DNA from: JACQXM01 sp964569425
Lineage (GTDB): Bacteria > Planctomycetota > Phycisphaerae > UBA1845
Length of the DNA: 64,000 bases
Direction: 5' to 3'
NCBI GenBank assembly: GCA_964569425.1
Contig: CAZMVD010000004.1
Span: 22,754-86,753, forward strand
In this document: positions 27,000 through 36,090 of the stretch, piece after piece
Numbering within the stretch: position 1 is the first letter of the stretch
Layout of the letters: each line of letters starts with the position of its first letter
Made by a program: the position numbers and the translations under genes
The notes under the pieces: model-generated
What the model was told of the DNA's origin: nothing
The model's database searches: none
What the model saw: the letters and a program-made list of their open reading frames with translations, nothing else

Positions 27000-28790
27000 C
27001 TACTTGGCACGGGCGCAGATCACCCAGGCTCTGGTTGCGCCGGGGCTATCTTCTATTCCTGAGCTGTCCTTCTCACAGTACCATCCTGTCGGCGCCCCGG
27101 AGGAGCCACCAAATGCGTTGGGAATCGGCTCCGAGTGTGAGACCCCTCGACAGCAACTGTGAGCGCTGCAGCCCCCCCCAAGGGCGACTTTGCCAGGAGG
27201 ACATTGAGCGGTGCATGTCAAGCTATTGTTGCAGAATTCGGCGATGGTTTCGATGCCGATGTCCAACACGCCGCTGACGTGGGCGTCGCCGGCGACGTGC
27301 AGACCGTTCGTGGGTGGCGTCGTCACGTTGGCTCCAACCGAAACGCCGCCGGTCGAGGCCACCAGAAGCTTGGTGGCGCCACCGATCTGCACGCGCAGCG
27401 CGTGATTGCCCGAGGGGACGTTGACGTGCAGGCGGGAATTGGGTGAGGACACGCCGACGCCGACGTTGCCTCCGCCGCTGGCCAGGGTAACGTCGCCGCT
27501 GGAGTTGCTGTTGAGCCGCAGCGACACGGGACCGATCGCAAACGGCGGTACCGAATCGCGACTGTAGGCATCAATCTCGCGCCCGTCGATTTCCGTGCGA
27601 TAGGACGGCCCCAGAACGGTGCCCCCGGCGGTCGTACTGCGCGAAAAGAGACCTCCCGGCCCCGGCGCGTCGGCGGCTCTGCTGGCCGAGATCGTCCCTG
27701 ACGATTCAATCCCCGATCCGCTGTCGTTTCCAATGACGCGAACACGCCCCTCGAAATAGCCGGCCCAGCCGCTGCTGCCCGAGGCCTCGCCGAAGATACC
27801 CACGCCATTGCCCTCGTGGGATCCGCGGATGCCGTAACCATTGGCGGCGGTACCGAAGTTTCGGCCCCAGACCCCAGCCGAGCGGGCACCGGGCGTGGTG
27901 CTATTGATGAATCCGCGAACACCGGCGGCGTCGTTGGATGTAGAGTTGGTTTCGCCCTGAACGCCTGGAAAGGTCCCGGATGCCGTGTGAATCCCGCGAA
28001 TAGTGATCCAGTTGTTCTCGGCGTAGACCATCGAAATGTTGTTCGGGCCGGTGATGTGCAGCCTGTGCAGTGGATCGGCTACGCCGATGCCCAACCGCCC
28101 GTCGTTGGTCAGACGCATCAGTTCATTGTCCGCGCCACTCGCTCCGGCGTGAAAGCGGACGCCACCGGTACCGCCGTCATGGTTGATGAAGACGGCCCCG
28201 TCCTGGCTGGCGTTGAGAACGAGGTTGTTGGCCGCCGAACCGCGAATCGACGGACGGGTCGGGTTGTTCACGCCGCCGCTGTAAAGATCCAGGTTGTTTC
28301 CGATACTGAGGTGCTGACGCGGCGAGGTCGTGCGAATGCCGAGTCTGCCATTGTGAAGGCTGTGAATGTCGTCGCCGTTGGCGGCCCACCATCCGTCGCC
28401 GCCGACCACCGGTGCGTTCAAGGCAAACAGCGCATAGGGCGCCGGGTTGATCGGCTGGCGGGGTTCGAGCGAAAAGTACGACCCAAAGGAATCCTTCAGC
28501 TCAATCTGAAGCCAGCGAGGATTGCCGTCGAACGCGCCAATACCGAAGTCCAGATCGACCTGGAACAAGCCGTTGACCACGTCCAACGGATCCACTTCGA
28601 TCGCCGATCCGATCACGAGTCCATGGCTGGCCGTGGACCAGAGCGAGAAACGCATGGCCGTCGGCTCGCTAACCGGCACGCCCCCCTGCTTGAGCTGCCC
28701 CTGATAGGTGAACGACCTGGCCGAAACCGGCAGCTGCCAGCCCAAAGCCGTTACTAGAAAGGCCGAAAGAGTGCTGAGTTTCTTGCCCAT
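27000..28790 (-). CDS. Secreted protein of the F-[ST]-Y-Q-x-Q-L family, member 2, with tail-fibre-like repeats
   Basis: The product has 596 residues with GGAGGA 7 bases before the ATG and a signal peptide (about 1-24). The conserved N-terminal domain (SFTYQGQLKQGGVPV, VNGLFQVDLDFG, RWLQIEL, EPRQPINPAPYALFAL) is followed by repeats such as NGRLGIRTTSPRQ and DGRLGIGVADPLHRLHI (about 150-260), which recall phage tail-fibre or collagen-like trimeric beta-structures. The C-terminal 75 residues are Cys-rich (CNNSLTCTAQCPPG, CCRG, WYCEKD, WVICARAK), suggesting a disulfide-bonded domain. It is probably surface exposed. Binding target unknown. Confidence 0.75.
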   Translation of the reverse strand: MGKKLSTLSAFLVTALGWQLPVSARSFTYQGQLKQGGVPVSEPTAMRFSLWSTASHGLVIGSAIEVDPLDVVNGLFQVDLDFGIGAFDGNPRWLQIELKDSFGSYFSLEPRQPINPAPYALFALNAPVVGGDGWWAANGDDIHSLHNGRLGIRTTSPRQHLSIGNNLDLYSGGVNNPTRPSIRGSAANNLVLNASQDGAVFINHDGGTGGVRFHAGASGADNELMRLTNDGRLGIGVADPLHRLHITGPNNISMVYAENNWITIRGIHTASGTFPGVQGETNSTSNDAAGVRGFINSTTPGARSAGVWGRNFGTAANGYGIRGSHEGNGVGIFGEASGSSGWAGYFEGRVRVIGNDSGSGIESSGTISASRAADAPGPGGLFSRSTTAGGTVLGPSYRTEIDGREIDAYSRDSVPPFAIGPVSLRLNSNSSGDVTLASGGGNVGVGVSSPNSRLHVNVPSGNHALRVQIGGATKLLVASTGGVSVGANVTTPPTNGLHVAGDAHVSGVLDIGIETIAEFCNNSLTCTAQCPPGKVALGGGCSAHSCCRGVSHSEPIPNAFGGSSGAPTGWYCEKDSSGIEDSPGATRAWVICARAK

Positions 28791-28970
28791 AATGATTCCT
28801 CCCTCATGACCTGCCCGGCGTTACAAGAGCAACCCGCGATGAGTTGTGCGCTCTTTAGCGCAACGTGATCCTCAGAAGAGAATATGCAATCGCCAAGCAA
28901 AACCTTCAGAAAAACCCTCGGGTGCTCTTCAAATCTCCGCAGTCCGCTGGCTAGATTGATCCAGCGATTC

Positions 28971-29603
28971 CTAGTGGCGGGGTCTCCGGCACACACATTT
29001 GTCGTCCAGAAAATCAAAGTTAGTCCTATAAATAGTCAGTTTCTCCGCGATTACAGAGTTTCTAGGGGGTACAGTCCAATTCTGTGGCGTTTCCACCCGG
29101 CGCGCCAATCTTCCGTAGCTTCCGTTGGGGCGGTCCATGTCGCGGCCCAGATTCGGAGTACCGCAGGTCCAATTGCACTTCTGACCCGAGGTGGCGATTC
29201 TGTCACGGAGGCGCTCGCCCGGTGCAGGCAGTCTTGAGTAGCGGTACGGCCCGGCGCTAAATGGATCGTGCGGGCGGCGGATGGCGATCTGGAGATAGCG
29301 GGTTGCACCGTAAGACGCGGCCGCGCCAAAGGCCAGCTCTACGGAGAACGGGCCGTTGACGACGTCGACATCGTTTATCGCCACCGGGTCGCCGACCTGA
29401 TTTTCGCCGGTCCACGGCTTGCTACTGCCGGGGTTGTCACAAAGCGTGAACTCGAAGTCCGCCGAGTCGTTCAGCGGCGCGCCTTCCTGTTTGAGCTGTT
29501 CCTGGTAGGTAAATCCTGACCCCAGCAGTGCATCGGCCTCGGCCGCGGCGCCCGTGAACAATGCCGAAACGGCAAAATGAATAAGAAGTCGTTTCTGGTT
29601 CAA
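28971..29603 (-). CDS. Secreted protein of the F-[ST]-Y-Q-x-Q-L family, member 3, apparently degenerate
   Basis: The frame is about 210 residues from a possible TTG start with GGGAGG upstream; an ATG nine codons earlier is less well placed. The signal peptide and conserved domain are recognisable (GSGFTYQEQLKQ, VVNGPFSVELAFG, TRYLQIAI), but the expected PRQP-x-PxPYAL segment is replaced by a basic, non-conserved tail, and the C-terminal region has no relation to its paralogues. I infer that it is decaying or was hit by insertion/deletion. Confidence 0.5.
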   Translation of the reverse strand: MNQKRLLIHFAVSALFTGAAAEADALLGSGFTYQEQLKQEGAPLNDSADFEFTLCDNPGSSKPWTGENQVGDPVAINDVDVVNGPFSVELAFGAAASYGATRYLQIAIRRPHDPFSAGPYRYSRLPAPGERLRDRIATSGQKCNWTCGTPNLGRDMDRPNGSYGRLARRVETPQNWTVPPRNSVIAEKLTIYRTNFDFLDDKCVCRRPRH

Positions 29604-30361
29604 GGCTCCCCTCCCTTCACGGTGCATCACCCACGCAGGTGTTCGCGTGGCCCGGCCCGAGCAAGTGCTGCGAGAGTCAGATTCTCTCGAAAAAAGCCGG
29701 GAAAGTCAATCAAGACCAGAAGACGAATTACGTTCATGGACTTGCTCCCATTGCAGTGAATCACGCACTCAGGCGTCACCGTAACTGTGACGTGTCTCAT
29801 TTAAGGCACTTCCCGGCGCAAGCGATCGGCCCGCTTATTTGGTGAACCGGCCGTGGAGGCGGACGCCCGAGAGTCCGTCCCGAAAGGCCGTGCACCATGT
29901 TACCAAAACGCCCGGCGGCAATGCTACTCCCCGTGCCCTTCACTTCTTGCCATAGGTCTCTGTGACGCTCGGTAGGAATCCGGGCGGCGTCCGATAACGC
30001 GAGTGTCGACCTTTGGCACTTCGCGGGGCAAGTCGCCGGGCCACTATTGCCCCGAGGCGCGAAAACTGACGCCCGTCCCGGTCTGATTCCCAACGCGGAA
30101 GCCACCTTGCAAGATCACCGAACCGACGACGAACGTCACGAAGTCGACTTTTTTTGAAAATCTTGTTGAGATGGCTGGACCGGATTGCTAGTCTGGGGTT
30201 GTCGTCGGGCCGTCGCCGGCAGCGCCGGATCACCAGAACACGTCGTTCTGCACTCGAAGCACAGTGCGGCAACGGGTGGTCCAAAGAGGCCTTTCATCGG
30301 CATTGGTCCTTCGCATCTCAGGATATGCCGGTGGTCTGTTCATAGCGAAGGGAAACGTACC
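29604..30361. repeat. Gene-free stretch with a diverged direct repeat
   Basis: I find no credible gene in these 758 bases. Two segments, 29792-29880 and 30002-30080, are similar in direct orientation: both begin GTGTC, then share GGCACTT, GGCAAG/GCGCAAG, a CGG/GGCC block and GACGCCCG. The rest of the stretch is unremarkable apart from the candidate promoter near 30166-30194. Confidence 0.4.
30166..30194 (+). promoter_or_regulatory. Candidate promoter of poly-Pro lipoprotein gene
   Basis: TTGAGA and TAGTCT are 17 bases apart. The -35 is good and the -10 is weak. It would leave a leader of about 160 bases before the ATG at 30362. Confidence 0.35.
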
Positions 30362-31882
30362 ATGGATCATTGGCAAGAAGCGTACCGCAAGCAAGGACGC
30401 TCGGCTGAGTTCATCGCCCTGGTACTGGGCTTGATTCTGGCTGGATGCCATGTCGACACTGGATCGATGAACCCGGGGGACAACGACTTCCTAGGCAACG
30501 CAGTGAGCTTTCCCACCAGCGGTGATCGAACGATCGTTTCCACGAGCGCCCAAGAAGGCGATCTGATCGTGTTCGGCGACCAGGCGACCGCGGTCGTAAA
30601 CCGGATGCGGATGAGCCACCCGGAATTTGTCCTTGACGTTCATTTTGACGCCGCAGCCCGGCCCATTGCCGCTGAACTCGATGGGCTTGTGGTAGAGTTT
30701 ACGCATCACGATGACGGCACGTTTGACTACATCCTGTCAGAAGACGGCGCGGAGATCAGTTCCGGCCACGATCTGGCGCTGCCATCGGTAGGCGCAGCGC
30801 TTTCGTCCGTTGACCGACGGGCAAAGTCGCTGGCGACGTACCAGGATAGTTCGCTGGACCTGTTGTTGTGCGCGGGAGATCGAGTCAACAGGGTCGCACG
30901 CGAGGAGTGCGGCCGAAGGGGGCAACTTGTTTCCGGGGACGATTTCGACCTGGCTTTGCAAATGCGCGCCGACCGCCAGATGGTCAGCGGTGGTTTACTC
31001 CTTTGCGCCCTTGGCCGTGTGGGAGCCAGAATAGACCAGGATGCGTCGGCCCATTGCGGTAATTGCGCTCAAATCTCCAGTTCCTGCTGCGACCGGATTG
31101 ATAGCGCCAGGACCGCATTGCTCGCCATTGTTGTGCTGGTCGAGTACATCATGGGTGAAGCCGCAGCCGGCCTGTTCGACACGAACACGAGCGGCGACCC
31201 GTGTCAACCACCTGAGGCATCGCCTCCGCCGCCTCCGCCTCCTCCCCCACCACCGCGACCCGAGCCGACCACCGATTGCTCCGACGATCGGTGCTTTTAC
31301 TGCTGGGTCGGCACGCGCTACGAAGGTGCCTGTCCATCGGTCTTTGACGGCGACGGAACATGCGACTGCGGTTGCCAATTCGATGATAGCGACTGCGCGA
31401 CCGCTGACGACGAACCACCGGGGGACGACGAGCCCGGCGATGATGAACCGCCACCGGCCGTGGGGATGGCCTCGGCCGCGGTCTGTCCCGAGGGGTTCAC
31501 CATCAACGTCAGCGGAGACCATGTGCCGGCGCTGCGTGAGGTGGTGTTTCATTCTTTTTTGGAGGATATGCCGTTCTTCGCGCGCTGTTTTTATGTGCGC
31601 CGCGACGGTGTCAACCCAGACCGGCTGATCGACCTTTCATTGTGGTACCGCCCGCCCAGCGCCGGCACGCCGCACGGCGACTGCGGAAGACGTGACGAGG
31701 GAGAGATTGTCACCGGCATCAGCGGTTGCCGGGAGCGGCGGAGCACGCAACGGACCATTACGGCGGTCTACTGCCTGTCTACGCCAATCGTCGACGGCAA
31801 CGCCGAGCCCGCGACCGATGCCGTTCTTGATGAACTCGTCAGCAACGCCGTGCAGGCCGGCGTCGGCGCCGCGTGCCCATAG
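30362..31882 (+). CDS. Lipoprotein with poly-Pro linker and Cys/Asp-rich region
   Basis: The product has 506 residues. GAAGGG precedes the ATG and the signal ends in a lipobox (ILAGC, about residues 25-29). The first 250 residues contain paired cysteines (LLCAGDRVNR, CGRRGQL, CGNCAQISSSCCDR) but no known domain. A hydrophobic run (TALLAIVVLVEYIMGEAAAG) is followed by a Pro-rich linker of about 10 prolines, then a Cys/Asp-rich region (CSDDRCFYCW, CDCGCQFDDSDC) resembling a calcium- or metal-binding repeat, and an acidic Asp/Pro stretch. A final 150-residue domain follows. Surface or periplasmic anchoring is likely. Function unknown. Confidence 0.7.
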   Translation: MDHWQEAYRKQGRSAEFIALVLGLILAGCHVDTGSMNPGDNDFLGNAVSFPTSGDRTIVSTSAQEGDLIVFGDQATAVVNRMRMSHPEFVLDVHFDAAARPIAAELDGLVVEFTHHDDGTFDYILSEDGAEISSGHDLALPSVGAALSSVDRRAKSLATYQDSSLDLLLCAGDRVNRVAREECGRRGQLVSGDDFDLALQMRADRQMVSGGLLLCALGRVGARIDQDASAHCGNCAQISSSCCDRIDSARTALLAIVVLVEYIMGEAAAGLFDTNTSGDPCQPPEASPPPPPPPPPPPRPEPTTDCSDDRCFYCWVGTRYEGACPSVFDGDGTCDCGCQFDDSDCATADDEPPGDDEPGDDEPPPAVGMASAAVCPEGFTINVSGDHVPALREVVFHSFLEDMPFFARCFYVRRDGVNPDRLIDLSLWYRPPSAGTPHGDCGRRDEGEIVTGISGCRERRSTQRTITAVYCLSTPIVDGNAEPATDAVLDELVSNAVQAGVGAACP

Positions 31883-31987
31883 TCACAACGAGGTTACCAT
31901 CGAGACGGACAACGCTGCGCCCGAGATTCCGGACTTCGCGGGCCGCGAATTCCCGCACCACCAAAGGCGCGGGCCGGGAACATCGAT

Positions 31988-32587
31988 TCAGCGGGATTCG
32001 GCCGTGTGCAGTCCCAACCGCCGGCTGAGCCGCTCATAGAATTGCAGCGCCACGGCCTGCTCGGCTTTTACGACGTCGTCGGCCCCGAGCTGCGCCGCGT
32101 GCATGCCCTTCGAGGAGTAGTTGGTGCGCGCGATTATGTAGATTTCCGGGTGCAGCCGCCGTGCTACACCGATTGCTTTCAGTACGGCCTCTTCATCGGG
32201 AATGGTCAGCGCCAACATACCCGCCGAATTCAGCCCCGCCGACACCAGAACCTCGCTCTGCGACGCATCGCCCTGGACGATCGTGCGCCCCAGCGCACGC
32301 TGGGTTTCTACCGTCACGGCGTTCTGCTCGATGATGGTGTAGGGAATGTGCAGACCGGTGAGCAGGTCGACGACGCAACGACCGGCCAGCCCAAAGCCGG
32401 CCACAATGACGTGGCCTTTCAATCGGCCGTCGAGCGCATCCGATGGGATCGGAGAGACGAGCAACTTGGTGCCGTCCGGCCAGTCGACGGGGCCCTCCAG
32501 GTCGATTCGTCCGTCCACACAAGTTGCCACGCGCGACGAAGCTGCGGCAGGCAGGGCTGCGTTCCCGTGGACAGGTGGCGTGGGCAT
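31988..32587 (-). CDS. TrkA-N NAD-binding (RCK-type) protein
   Basis: The product has 199 residues. The N-terminal 60 residues form an uncharacterised lead. A TrkA-N/RCK Rossmann domain follows with the nucleotide-binding loop VIVAGFGLAGRCVVD (about 76-90), an acidic residue ending strand 2 (YTIIEQN) and the DASQSEVL segment, as in K+-channel and Trk regulatory domains. It lacks the membrane pore of a full channel and probably regulates a K+ transporter encoded elsewhere. The ATG is preferred over a TTG further upstream. It lies 60 bases downstream of folC on the same strand. Confidence 0.85.
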   Translation of the reverse strand: MPTPPVHGNAALPAAASSRVATCVDGRIDLEGPVDWPDGTKLLVSPIPSDALDGRLKGHVIVAGFGLAGRCVVDLLTGLHIPYTIIEQNAVTVETQRALGRTIVQGDASQSEVLVSAGLNSAGMLALTIPDEEAVLKAIGVARRLHPEIYIIARTNYSSKGMHAAQLGADDVVKAEQAVALQFYERLSRRLGLHTAESR

Positions 32588-32647
32588 GCCGCGTGATCCC
32601 TCCCGTTCTCGCGGTTCGCCTCGTGCGCCGATCGACAACCGCTCACG

Positions 32648-34051
32648 CTATTGCAGGCGCTTGCCGCTGTACTTGCGGATCGCCTCGGCTACCAGGTAGA
32701 ACGAACCGGTGATGCACACCAGGTCTTCGCGGCTAATGGCGCACAGTGCGATCTGCATGGCATCATCAAGGTCGCGTGCCACTTGGGCCATCTTGCCTGA
32801 CTGCTCCGCAAACTCGGCCGCCAACTCGGCCGGATCAGCGGAGCGAGGCGAATCCGTCCGCGTAAAGATGATCTTATCCGCCCCAAGCTGGATGCGCCGT
32901 ACCATGCCGGTAATGTCCTTGTCCCGGCTGCAACCGAAGATCATGACCATCGAATCGTAGCTGATGTTCTGTCCGATCGCGCGGACCAGCGCGTCGATGC
33001 TCGAAGCGTTGTGCGCCGCATCGACCAGGATCCGCGGCTGTTCGCAGATCATCTGCATCCGCCCCAGCAGGTTCACATGCGTCAGACCTTCCATGGCCTT
33101 CTGGTCGTCGATCGGGAAGCCGCGCGCTTTGAGCACGTCCAACATTCCCAGCGCCAGGCCGCAATTCACGGCCTGGTGCTCGCCGAGCAGCGGCACGTGC
33201 AAGTGCTCAAACCGACTCGTCGGCGTGGTCAGGCAAATGCGCGCGTGCCGACCGACCGACCGCGAAAACTCAAACCGATAGCTGAAATCCACCTGCTCAT
33301 CCGAAAACCGCAGGGGAGCCTGTTGTCCGGTTGCCGACTTCTCCAGCACTTCGCGCACGTTCGCACGTTGCGGAGAGCTGATGATCGGGACACCTTTCTT
33401 GAATACGCCCGCCTTTTCCGCGGCAATCTGCGGCAAGGTGCTCCCAAGCTGCGCCATGTGGTCAAAACTGATGCTGGTGATGCCGATCACTTCCGGGTGC
33501 AGCACGTTGGTGGCGTCCAGCCTGCCGCCTAACCCGGTTTCGACCACGGCGATATCAACCTCCTCCTTGGAGAAATGGTGAAACGCCGCCGCGGTAAGGA
33601 CTTCAAAATAAGTTGGATCGGGGACTTTGGCTTTCGTGGTCACGGCGGCCACGGCGGCCACGGCCCGCGCGAAGGCCGGCTCGGAGATCATCTCGCCATT
33701 GATGGCGATCCGCTCCCGGATACTCAGCAGGTGTGGCGACGTATATAGCCCAACCTTCAAGTCGCAAGCGGCCAACATCTGCCCGAGCATGGTCGCTGTA
33801 CTGCCCTTGCCCTTTGTGCCCGCGATGTGCGCTGACTTGAAATCTCTTTGCGGATTCCCAAGTGCATGCAGAATGCGCGTTACCCTGGCCAAGCTGAAGT
33901 TGTTAGCATTGTGCGACGGTCGGATGAGCCGCTCATAATTTGTCAGTGAATCTAAATAATTCACTGCTGAGCGGAACGTCTTGATCTGTCGCGACTCTGC
34001 CTTCTTCTTGGGGGTACCTTTAGGTTTGCGAGCGGTTGTGGTCTTGGTCAT
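32648..34051 (-). CDS. folC: Bifunctional folylpolyglutamate/dihydrofolate synthase
   Basis: The product has 467 residues. The signature P-loop is HIAGTKGKGSTATML (about 75-89), and TSPHLLSIRERI and VVETGLGGRLDATNV are the Mur-ligase-family motifs of FolC. It adds glutamate to dihydropteroate and folates. The first 25 residues are Lys/Arg/Thr-rich (TARKPKGTPKKKAES), an extension not normally present. The ATG follows a strong promoter (TTGACG, 17 bases, TACAAT) by 8 bases, so the mRNA looks leaderless. Confidence 0.95.
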   Translation of the reverse strand: MTKTTTARKPKGTPKKKAESRQIKTFRSAVNYLDSLTNYERLIRPSHNANNFSLARVTRILHALGNPQRDFKSAHIAGTKGKGSTATMLGQMLAACDLKVGLYTSPHLLSIRERIAINGEMISEPAFARAVAAVAAVTTKAKVPDPTYFEVLTAAAFHHFSKEEVDIAVVETGLGGRLDATNVLHPEVIGITSISFDHMAQLGSTLPQIAAEKAGVFKKGVPIISSPQRANVREVLEKSATGQQAPLRFSDEQVDFSYRFEFSRSVGRHARICLTTPTSRFEHLHVPLLGEHQAVNCGLALGMLDVLKARGFPIDDQKAMEGLTHVNLLGRMQMICEQPRILVDAAHNASSIDALVRAIGQNISYDSMVMIFGCSRDKDITGMVRRIQLGADKIIFTRTDSPRSADPAELAAEFAEQSGKMAQVARDLDDAMQIALCAISREDLVCITGSFYLVAEAIRKYSGKRLQ

Positions 34052-34059
34052 GCGAGCGG

Positions 34060-34088
34060 ATTGTAATCAATCTTCACGAAATCGTCAA
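34060..34088 (-). promoter_or_regulatory. Strong promoter of folC, leaderless start
   Basis: On the minus strand TTGACG and TACAAT are separated by exactly 17 bases, and the folC ATG lies 8 bases after the -10. This is the best sigma70-type promoter next to a start codon in the window. The region between it and aroB (34089-34338) shows no gene. Confidence 0.75.
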
Positions 34089-34338
34089 CGCGTGTTCAGT
34101 TCCGATTGCGTGATCATACGTCGAGTGGGCGCCAGAGGTCGCAACTACATAAGTTATTACAAATCCTATGTTTGTGCCCTACCTCGGTCTCTGGTCGCTT
34201 CGGGAGAGTCTCATGAACCCGACCACTAAATTGAAGCTTAACTACTGGGGATGTCGAGCTACTTCGTGGCATTACAGCGGTGCAGTGGTCATGGGCCGTT
34301 CTCAGGATGAGCACTTGGTTTCCAGGCGTAGGATTCGC

Positions 34339-34367
34339 GCAGCAAGTCGGCCCTCGGCTGCTAGAAT
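34339..34367 (+). promoter_or_regulatory. Candidate promoter of aroB, leaderless start
   Basis: TAGAAT (34362-34367) lies 7 bases before the ATG at 34375, with GCAGCA 17 bases upstream in the -35 position. The same layout, including the GCAGCA hexamer, occurs before the GlmU-like gene at 15574. Confidence 0.45.
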
Positions 34368-34374
34368 GATGGCC

Positions 34375-35484
34375 ATGTCTATAAAGGGAATTCTTGAGAT
34401 CGAAGGCGATCCTCAACTGTTCGTTGGACCGGTGGTCGACGATCTTGGGCGGCTATTGGCGGAACGCCCCGATGTGACGAAAAACGGAACCGTCTTGCTG
34501 GTCAGTGACCAGACCGTCGGATCGCTTTATGGCGATCGGGTAGGGGCATCTGTCATTCGTGCGGGGTTCCGGGTGGCCGGTCATACGCTTCCGGTGGGCG
34601 AATCCGCGAAGAGCCTTCCCTGCGCGGGAGGACTGTACGAGACCCTCCGGTCATTGCGCATCGGTCGGGATGGCTGGATAGTCGCGTTGGGTGGTGGTGT
34701 GGTGAGCGACCTGGCCGGTTTTGTCGCCGCCACCTGGATGCGTGGCATTCGTTGGGCAATCTTGCCCACTTCGATGGAGGCCATGGTCGATGCATCCATC
34801 GGTGGAAAGACGGCTTTGAATCTCCCCGGAGGCAAGAACCTGATTGGTGCGTTTCACCAGCCATCGCTCATTGCCATGGACCCGGACACGTTGAAGACCC
34901 TGCCGCCGCGCGACGTGCGCGCGGGCCTGGCGGAGTCTGTCAAACACGCCCTATTGTGCAATGAGTCGTTTCTCGCCTGGCATGAGGAGAATGCACCTCG
35001 AATCATCGGCTTGGAGGAGGAACAGATACGAGAGTTGATCTTGCGAAACGTCCGTTTCAAGTCCGAAGTGGTGAAGCAAGACCCGCGCGAGACTACGGGC
35101 GCTCGCGTGGTCTTAAACCTGGGACACACCGTCGGACACGCTATCGAAGCCAACTGCGGAGGCGCCTGGCGCCACGGCGAGTGTGTCTCACTGGGGCTGG
35201 TCGCGGCCTGTCGTCTTTCCGAAGCCATGGGCCTGATCGACGCAGGGCTAGTGACAAGGGTGATCCAGTTGCTGACCTCATTGGAGCTTCCGGTTCGATT
35301 GCCGGGGGCGCTCGATGAAGAGCGGATACGGCGGTCGATGCTCGGCGACAAGAAGGTGAAGGGTGGTCGGCTTCGGTTCGTTTTGCTGAAGGGGATCGGT
35401 CGGCCGGTGGTCGTTGACGAGGTTCCGGGTGATTTGGTGCGCGCCGTACTTTCGAGTTTGGCGCCGGAAGCGGGCTTGTCGTAA
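34375..35484 (+). CDS. aroB: 3-dehydroquinate synthase
   Basis: The product has 369 residues. It converts DAHP to 3-dehydroquinate in the shikimate pathway. The NAD-binding GGGVVSDLAGFVAATWMRG segment, the active-site SIGGKTALNLPGGKNLIG, and HGECVSLG with the metal-ligand His are all present. The start is taken at MSIKGIL; ATG codons 2-3 codons upstream are also possible. The upstream open frame of about 67 codons is not conserved-looking and is rejected as part of the gene. Length matches bacterial AroB. Confidence 0.95.
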   Translation: MSIKGILEIEGDPQLFVGPVVDDLGRLLAERPDVTKNGTVLLVSDQTVGSLYGDRVGASVIRAGFRVAGHTLPVGESAKSLPCAGGLYETLRSLRIGRDGWIVALGGGVVSDLAGFVAATWMRGIRWAILPTSMEAMVDASIGGKTALNLPGGKNLIGAFHQPSLIAMDPDTLKTLPPRDVRAGLAESVKHALLCNESFLAWHEENAPRIIGLEEEQIRELILRNVRFKSEVVKQDPRETTGARVVLNLGHTVGHAIEANCGGAWRHGECVSLGLVAACRLSEAMGLIDAGLVTRVIQLLTSLELPVRLPGALDEERIRRSMLGDKKVKGGRLRFVLLKGIGRPVVVDEVPGDLVRAVLSSLAPEAGLS

Positions 35485-35571
35485 AGCGATAAGGCGATAA
35501 GATGAAGCGCCCCGGGCAAAGACAGTCCGCACGACGTGGGCAGACGCCACACGCGTTTTCGGAATCCCGGC

Positions 35572-35645
<74 letters not shown>

Positions 35646-36090
35646 GTGACACGTGGATAGCCGAAAGCGCGGGGCCGTCGCATTCGCGGCGGTGTTGATA
35701 GTTACGCGGGTCGCGCTCCATTGCTGCGCGGCGGTGTTTCATCACCTTACTCTGCTGGATCGCAAGGCCTTCGATTGGGCATTTTCGTCTCGCGCAACAA
35801 ACCGCTTTATCCGCTCCGCGTAAATATGTCCGCATCATCGCCGATGCATTGATGATGATCCGGGCGCTCCAGTGAAGCGCGTAGCCGTTCACCACCGACC
35901 CGGCCGCCGGACCGCCGTGTTCAAGAGATCGAACCGCCTTGTTCGCCCGCACTGATTGCCACCCTGGCGAATGGGGGCGCAAGCATCAGTGCCTCGGCGA
36001 GTCACCTGCTTCGGTCGTTCCTGGTTTGCACAGCGGTCCCGATCATCCTTGTTGAGATTGCGGACCCGGGCACGGCCTGCGTCGGACAGA
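35646..36090. other. Gene-free stretch after tRNA-Arg
   Basis: No gene, terminator or repeat is convincing in these 445 bases. Open frames here have no ribosome site and no domain; one on the minus strand reads through the tRNA and is spurious. Confidence 0.5.

Noticed and set aside
29627..29737. 36-codon minus-strand frame upstream of the third family member
   Set aside because: It has a possible GGGAG site and a hydrophobic start, but no conserved motif; too little to call a gene.
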